Assembly (NCBI RefSeq): GCF_000238315.3
Contig: NZ_CP011924.1
Location: 3,245,001-3,309,000 of the forward strand
Length of the DNA stretch: 64,000 nt
DNA from: Pseudoalteromonas piscicida
GTDB lineage: Bacteria; Pseudomonadota; Gammaproteobacteria; Enterobacterales; Alteromonadaceae
Direction of reading: 5' to 3'
The notes under the pieces were generated by a model. That model searched no databases. It saw only the letters and a list, made by a program, of their open reading frames with translations, and was not told the origin of the DNA. Numbering within the stretch: the stretch's first letter is position 1; the number at the start of each line of letters is the position of its first letter. This document shows, piece after piece, positions 59,008-64,000 of the stretch. The translations under genes and the position numbers were made by a program.

Positions 59008-60459
59008 ATGCAATTTCGTACCATAATAAAAATACTCGGGCAGTTAGTCGCTCTATTTAGTATCACTATGGTGCCACCAGCCATTGTATCTTTGATATAC
59101 AAAGATGGTGGTGGTGTACCTTTTGTTTTAGCTTTCATTTTTAGTGTGCTAATGGGTCTGTTTGCGTACTACCCAAACCGCAAGGAAAACGGCGATCTTA
59201 AAGCCAGAGAAGGCTTCTTAATCGTTGTCTTATTCTGGTTGGTACTGGGGTCGTTTGCGTCATTGCCGCTTATTTTCTTAGATAAACCGAATCTATCTCT
59301 AGCAGATGCCGTGTTTGAAGCTTTTTCTGGGCTGACAACTACAGGGGCTACGGTCTTGACGGGCATAGAACATTTACCTAAAGCGGTATTATTTTATCGC
59401 CAGCAGTTGCAGTGGCTTGGTGGTATGGGGATCATCGTATTGGCCGTAGCCGTTCTTCCTATGCTTGGGGTTGGTGGCATGCAGTTATATCGTGCCGAAA
59501 CACCCGGTCCAGTTAAAGACTCAAAAATGACACCGCGTATTGCCGATACCGCCAAGCACCTTTGGTATATCTATGTATCTCTAACGGCGGCTTGTACGCT
59601 GGCTTACTGGATAGCAGGAATGAATTGGTTTGATGCTATCTGTCATGCGTTTGCCACGATAGCCATCGGCGGCTTCTCAACCTATGATGCTTCTATGGGT
59701 TACTTCGATAATCCATTTATTAATGTTATTTGTGTCGTCTTCTTGTTGATTGCTGCCATTAACTTCTCGCTACATTATGCTGCGGTATCGAGTCGCAATA
59801 TTAAAGCCTATTTGCGAGATCCTGAGTTTAAAGTCTTTCTGTTTATCCAGTTAGCGTTGGTGGTGATTTGTTTTGCGGTATTGTCGTCAAACAATGTCTA
59901 TGAAACGGGTGATGAGACCTTAGATCAAGCGATGTTTCAGGCTGTGTCAATTAGTACTACCGCGGGCTTTGCGACCGATAGCTTCTCAACCTGGCCGCTG
60001 TTTTTACCTATTCTCTTGATTTTCTCCAGCTTCATTGGAGGCTGTGCTGGCTCTACGGGTGGTGGTATGAAGGTTGTACGTGTCTTCTTGCTCTATTTAC
60101 AGGGGATCCGTGAGCTTAATCGTTTAGTGCATCCGCGTGCTATATACTCGATAAAATTGGGTCGAAAGGCACTACCAGATAAAGTGGTTGAGGCTGTATG
60201 GGGGTTCTTCTCGGCTTATGCACTGGTGTTTGTGATTATTATGATTGCATTGCTGGGGACGGGACTCGATAACATTACTGCATTTTCAGCAACTGCGGCT
60301 TGTCTAAACAATTTGGGACCAGGGTTGGGAGACGTTGCGGCGCATTATGGTGATATTAGTGATACCGCAAAGTGGATCCTTACGCTTGCAATGGTCTTTG
60401 GTCGCTTAGAGATCTTCACACTGTTAGTCTTATTTACTCCTACCTTCTGGCGTGGGTAA
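59008..60459 (+). CDS. trkH: Trk potassium uptake protein TrkH
   Basis: 483 residues with about ten membrane helices. Filter loops include GLTTTGATVLTGIEHLP near residue 110, IAIGGFSTYDAS near 220, ISTTAGFATDSFSTWP near 315 and ATAACLNNLGPGLGDV near 430, the four pore loops of the Trk/Ktr superfamily. It imports K+ with the NAD-binding TrkA encoded at 61970-63346. Confidence 0.97.
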   Translation: MQFRTIIKILGQLVALFSITMVPPAIVSLIYKDGGGVPFVLAFIFSVLMGLFAYYPNRKENGDLKAREGFLIVVLFWLVLGSFASLPLIFLDKPNLSLADAVFEAFSGLTTTGATVLTGIEHLPKAVLFYRQQLQWLGGMGIIVLAVAVLPMLGVGGMQLYRAETPGPVKDSKMTPRIADTAKHLWYIYVSLTAACTLAYWIAGMNWFDAICHAFATIAIGGFSTYDASMGYFDNPFINVICVVFLLIAAINFSLHYAAVSSRNIKAYLRDPEFKVFLFIQLALVVICFAVLSSNNVYETGDETLDQAMFQAVSISTTAGFATDSFSTWPLFLPILLIFSSFIGGCAGSTGGGMKVVRVFLLYLQGIRELNRLVHPRAIYSIKLGRKALPDKVVEAVWGFFSAYALVFVIIMIALLGTGLDNITAFSATAACLNNLGPGLGDVAAHYGDISDTAKWILTLAMVFGRLEIFTLLVLFTPTFWRG

Positions 60460-60617
60460 CTGTGCTTAAGTAGTGGGCTCTTTTGCTGAGAGCCTACAAC
60501 TGACAGTGTCATTACCTCGTTTCTGCCACTCTAGTGACAAGTTGTCATCTTATTTTTGAACTTCGCAAAGAAAAAGTTAATAAAAATTTCAAAAACTCGG
60601 ATTTTCGGGGTTTTCAA

Positions 60618-61151
60618 GTGTCAGTATTTTTACAACGATTTAACTTGGAGGCGACGATATTGCTTGCCACACGCTTTTCAGATAAAGGATTTAAAGTGAT
60701 AAAGGGATTTGCTGCTAGCCATGAGCAGGGTTTAGGTATGCAGCTTATAGAACGAAGCGTAATACAGTTGAATAGCTTAATCGATGAAGTCGGTTACTTG
60801 CAGCTTAATCAGCTTACATTAGGTCGTGCCCAGAGTTATGACTTATTTCATCAAGTTGGCTGTGAGAGCGGTGCGCGTTTCGTTGTTCAAGTGATCTCAG
60901 AAAATGAGCTCTGGCAAAAGCGCCAGATACCAGCAATTGTCGATGATTTTGAGACTGAGGGAGTGGGCTGTTTATTCAAGCGTGATGTCTCGGGTATATT
61001 ATTTGTTGCTAAGCGCAATAGCGAACCTATGATGTTGTTTATTGAAGCTGAAGAGCTCGCATTGCCACAAAGTTCACTCGAAGTACAAAGCAGAATGATG
61101 ACCCTAAGAGATGGCGCATTAATGCTAAAAAGCCACTTTTTAGTAAAGTAA
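60618..61151 (+). CDS. Hypothetical protein
   Basis: 177 residues from a GTG at 60618 preceded by GGGG at 7 bp; the frame is open back to a GTG at 60534, which has no ribosome site. Begins VSVFLQRFNLEATILLATRF; mixed alpha/beta, no signal peptide or membrane helix. One Cys in HQVGCESGARFV and one in GVGCLFKRD. I do not recognise it. It lies between trkH and the PilZ gene in the same orientation. Confidence 0.6.
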   Translation: MSVFLQRFNLEATILLATRFSDKGFKVIKGFAASHEQGLGMQLIERSVIQLNSLIDEVGYLQLNQLTLGRAQSYDLFHQVGCESGARFVVQVISENELWQKRQIPAIVDDFETEGVGCLFKRDVSGILFVAKRNSEPMMLFIEAEELALPQSSLEVQSRMMTLRDGALMLKSHFLVK

Positions 61152-61279
61152 TTGACCCCTTTTTAGGTATTGTTGGTAGTCGAAGAGTTGTAATTAATCT
61201 GAATTCAGTTTTAAATAGCCTTCCGCTAAAACTGCTACAATAAAAAAGTAGTAGAGTGAACTCAGGAAGGGTTGGATCC

Positions 61280-61963
61280 ATGTTAAAAACTCAGGAGGTT
61301 GGGCAGGATACTTTGCTCACCGCTATCAGCGCAGGAAGTATTGTTGACTTAGAAATTTGTTTACCGGCAAATAGCAAAAGAGTAAAAACAGAATACGTCG
61401 GTATGCTCCAAGGGGCGTTTTTAATTCTTAACCATCCCAACCCTAAGCGATTAGGCGCGGCGCTGGACTTTGTGATGGAAGGGACTTCGGTTATCGTCCG
61501 AGCTTTGCTCGAGAATGGCGATGGGCAAGTCATTGCATTCAAATCGCAAATAAAAGCGGTCTCAGTCCATCCCGCGCGGCTTATTTTTCTTTATTTACCC
61601 GAAAAAGTACAAACCTACAAACTCCGCTCGCAAAACCGTGTGCCAACCTTAATCCCCGCAAAATTTCACTGCCATGGCAGTAGAGATGTTGGGGTAATAA
61701 AAGACATTTCACTTGCTGGTTTACAGCTAGACTTAACGTCGATTGATGCCGAGCATATGGAAGAGGGGCTGAAATGTGAGGTTTTCATTGAAGGAAAAGA
61801 AGGGAATCAGATCACGCTAGAGGGCGATATTCGGCGCATAAAGAGCCATGATCAAATCGTCTCTTTAGGTATTCACTTAACCTCAGCTCCGGACATAATC
61901 CGTAGTGTATTAAAAGATTACCTAATCGATTTGTCTATTTTTCAAGATCAACAAGATACCTAG
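61280..61963 (+). CDS. PilZ-domain protein (YcgR-like)
   Basis: 227 residues from the ATG at 61280 (AGGAAGG upstream); a GTG at 61256 overlaps the ribosome site. The N-terminal half resembles the YcgR-type domain (GSIVDLEICLPANSKRVKTE). The C-terminal PilZ domain starts at YKLRSQNRVPTLIPAKF with the RxxxR-type c-di-GMP site, partly altered to RSQNR, and continues VIKDISLAGLQLDL for the D/NxSxxG motif. Such proteins act on motility or surface polysaccharide in response to c-di-GMP. Confidence 0.88.
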   Translation: MLKTQEVGQDTLLTAISAGSIVDLEICLPANSKRVKTEYVGMLQGAFLILNHPNPKRLGAALDFVMEGTSVIVRALLENGDGQVIAFKSQIKAVSVHPARLIFLYLPEKVQTYKLRSQNRVPTLIPAKFHCHGSRDVGVIKDISLAGLQLDLTSIDAEHMEEGLKCEVFIEGKEGNQITLEGDIRRIKSHDQIVSLGIHLTSAPDIIRSVLKDYLIDLSIFQDQQDT

Positions 61964-61964
61964 G

Positions 61965-61986
61965 GCGCTTTAAACGAATAAAGCGC
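61965..61986. terminator. Short hairpin between convergent genes
   Basis: GCGCTTTA-AACGAA-TAAAGCGC, a perfect 8-bp stem that overlaps the trkA stop region. T runs are weak, so a terminator role is uncertain. Confidence 0.35.
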
Positions 61987-63346
61987 TTACTTGGAAGAGT
62001 TTTTCCACAACACCGATTTGTTTTTTGTCAATCAGGAACATGATCACATGGTCACCTGAGAGAATAATGGTATCGTCATGTGCGATCAGTACATCTTCAT
62101 CACGGACAATTGCACCGATAGTCGCGCCCGGTGGTAATTTAATATCTCGAATTGCACGACCGACAACTTTAGAAGTGTTTTCATCACCATGTGCGACAGC
62201 TTCAATGGCCTCTGCTGCACCTTTACGCAATGAATAAACGTTAACGATATCACCACGGCGAACATGGGTGAGTAGTGCTGAGATAGTCGCTTGCTGTGGT
62301 GAGATAGCAATATCAATGTCGCCACCTTGCACGAGATCGACGTAGGCACCACGTTGAATAAGCGCCATAGTCTTTTGTACACCCATACGTTTTGCAAGCA
62401 TCGCAGCCATAATGTTGGCTTCGTCGTCGTTCGTCACCGCGATGAACACGTCTACTTGTTCTATATGTTCTTCTGATAGCAGTTCTTGGTCTGAGGCATC
62501 GCCACAAAAAACCACCGTATTATCGAGCGTTTCAGACAATTGTGTGGCACGAGCTTGATTGCGTTCAATAAGTTTAACGCTATGGTTCTTGTCTAATGAG
62601 CTGGCCAGTCCCGCACCTATGTTACCGCCACCTGCAATCATAATTTTCTTGTAAGAGCGTTCGAGCTTTTGTAGCTCGTTCATGACCGCGCGAATATGCT
62701 TGGTTGCGGCGATAAAGAAGACTTCATCATCGGCTTCAATTATGGTGGTGCCGAGTGGTTTGATGGCTTTGCCTTGACGATAAATAGCGGCAACACGGGT
62801 ATCGACGTTTGGAATATGCTCTTTTAATGCAGAAAGTGCATAGCCAACGAGTAAACCGCCGTAATAAGCCTTAACCGCCACGAGTGACAGCATACCCTCG
62901 GCAAATTGCAGCACCTGCAAAGCGCCTGGATAATCTATTAGCCTGCGGATATATTGCGTTACAAGCTGCTCCGGTGCGATGTAATGGTCGACCGGTAGGT
63001 CGTCATTATGAAACAGCTTCTCTTTGTACTTTAAGTACTGCTCAGAGCGGATCCGCGCAATTTTGGTCGGCGTATTGAAAATACTATAGGCAACCTGACA
63101 CGCAATCATATTGACTTCATCTGAGCTGGTTACGGCGATTATCATGTCGGCGTCTTCAGCACCTGCTTGACGTAAGATCTCAGGGTGAGCACTGTGGCCA
63201 GTGACCCCCTGTAGATCGTATTTGTCTTGCAGCTCTCTTAAGCGCTCGCCATCGATGTCGACAACGGTAATTTCATTTTCTTCACCGACGAGGTTTTCTG
63301 CCAGTGTCCCGCCGACTTGGCCGGCGCCTAAGATGATGATTTTCAT
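61970..63346 (-). CDS. trkA: Trk system potassium transporter regulatory protein TrkA
   Basis: 458 residues. Two RCK halves, each with a Rossmann NAD site: [19 protein letters not shown] at the start and [17 protein letters not shown] near residue 235, each followed by a TrkA-C domain. It gates TrkH. The order rsmB-trkA matches E. coli. Confidence 0.97.
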   Translation of the reverse strand: MKIIILGAGQVGGTLAENLVGEENEITVVDIDGERLRELQDKYDLQGVTGHSAHPEILRQAGAEDADMIIAVTSSDEVNMIACQVAYSIFNTPTKIARIRSEQYLKYKEKLFHNDDLPVDHYIAPEQLVTQYIRRLIDYPGALQVLQFAEGMLSLVAVKAYYGGLLVGYALSALKEHIPNVDTRVAAIYRQGKAIKPLGTTIIEADDEVFFIAATKHIRAVMNELQKLERSYKKIMIAGGGNIGAGLASSLDKNHSVKLIERNQARATQLSETLDNTVVFCGDASDQELLSEEHIEQVDVFIAVTNDDEANIMAAMLAKRMGVQKTMALIQRGAYVDLVQGGDIDIAISPQQATISALLTHVRRGDIVNVYSLRKGAAEAIEAVAHGDENTSKVVGRAIRDIKLPPGATIGAIVRDEDVLIAHDDTIILSGDHVIMFLIDKKQIGVVEKLFQVSALFV

Positions 63347-63367
63347 ATTGGTTAGGTCGATTTTCTA

Positions 63368-64000
63368 TTATTGTTTTGTCAACTTTGCGTAGTAAAACCC
63401 ATCGCTCAATCCGGGTAATAGCTGCAAGCCTGGTTGTGTTTGTGTGTCTGCATCATGCAAAGGTATAAGCGTCGCATCAGGGGTCACAGAAAGAAAGCGT
63501 GCGATCTGTTGCTGGTTCTCTTGCGGCAGTACCGAGCAGGTAGCATAAACTAGTGTGCCACCGGGCTTAAGCAATGGCCAGATTTTATCAATAATTTGTG
63601 CCTGTAACGTCACCAAGTTATCAATATCAGAAGCGCGTCTTAGCCATTTGATGTCAGGGTGTCTTCTAATAACGCCAGTTGCAGAGCAAGGTACATCCAA
63701 TAAGATGCGATCATATTGCTCGCCATCCCACCATGCTTCGGGGTCACTTGCATCGCCCTCAAGGCATTTGGCCGACAATCCGATACGCTCAAGGTTTTGC
63801 TCTACGCGTTGCAAGCGATCACTATCAGCGTCAATTGCAGTCACTTTGGCGTCTGCTAACTCCAAAATATGGCAAGTCTTACCGCCTGGGGCGGCACAAG
63901 CATCAAGGATATTTTCACCTGCTTGTGGTGCTAATAATCTCGCTGCTTTTTGGGCGGCTGCATCCTGCACTGAGCAAGCGCCAGCGGCAAATTGTGGTAG
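63368..64000 (-). CDS. rsmB: 16S rRNA m5C967 methyltransferase RsmB, C-terminal part
   Basis: The frame is open to the right edge (first visible residues [17 protein letters not shown]), so the N-terminal NusB-like domain is outside. SAM motif [16 protein letters not shown], the catalytic Cys in [20 protein letters not shown] and the second Cys in [14 protein letters not shown] identify an RNA m5C methyltransferase; next to trkA it is RsmB (Sun/Fmu). Confidence 0.94.
   Translation of the reverse strand, partial: LPQFAAGACSVQDAAAQKAARLLAPQAGENILDACAAPGGKTCHILELADAKVTAIDADSDRLQRVEQNLERIGLSAKCLEGDASDPEAWWDGEQYDRILLDVPCSATGVIRRHPDIKWLRRASDIDNLVTLQAQIIDKIWPLLKPGGTLVYATCSVLPQENQQQIARFLSVTPDATLIPLHDADTQTQPGLQLLPGLSDGFYYAKLTKQ

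Overview
The window is chromosomal DNA of a marine gammaproteobacterium, most likely Pseudoalteromonas or a close relative in the Alteromonadales. The evidence is the gene order (atpIBEFHAGDC, parB-parA-rsmG-mnmG, oriC, mioC, then mnmE, yidC-yidD-rnpA-rpmH, dnaA-dnaN-recF-gyrB, glyQ-glyS, fadBA, pepQ-yigZ-trkH, trkA-rsmB), the protein sequences, and moderately AT-rich DNA with many GATC sites. It spans the replication origin.

Layout. 1-13.5 kb is an accessory, secondary-metabolism region. A minus-strand operon (5259 to 1 and beyond) encodes a small unknown protein, a type II thioesterase, a TolC-family channel, a lipoprotein, a VOC-fold protein and the N-terminus of a fatty acyl-AMP ligase; this looks like the edge of a lipopeptide (NRPS/PKS) cluster. 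An orphan ParB-like gene lies on the plus strand (5974-7053). A second minus-strand operon (10400 to 7100) starts with three tandem, nearly identical 60-residue precursor-like peptides with a Gly-Gly leader. It continues with a reduced MacAB-like exporter: a short periplasmic adaptor, an ATPase and a small FtsX-type permease. A membrane-anchored winged-helix regulator (11321-13447) follows.

13.7-25.3 kb is the core F1Fo ATP synthase operon followed by chromosome partition (parAB), rsmG and mnmG. The mnmG-mioC gap (25378-25690) has the features of an E. coli-type oriC: AT-rich GATC-headed repeats, several DnaA boxes and about 15 GATC sites. A second DnaA-box cluster with a strong hairpin lies beyond mioC (26258-26482).

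26.5-37.8 kb holds less conserved genes around mnmE: an isocitrate lyase/PEP mutase-family enzyme, two unknown plus-strand genes (one encoding 1195 residues), a winged-helix/TPR regulator, and a three-gene thiol-redox operon (CcdA-like membrane protein, TlpA-like thioredoxin, second thioredoxin-fold protein). This block separates mnmE from yidC.

37.8-64 kb is core again: membrane insertion and RNase P genes, rpmH (44 codons), the dnaA replication operon with two perfect parS-like palindromes inside recF, glycyl-tRNA synthetase, tusA, fatty-acid beta-oxidation (fadBA, with a FadR-like operator), a lytic transglycosylase, pepQ, yigZ, trkH, an unknown gene, a PilZ protein, trkA and a partial rsmB at the right edge. 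TrkH and TrkA are parts of one potassium uptake system. ParA, ParB and the parS sites form one segregation system around the origin.
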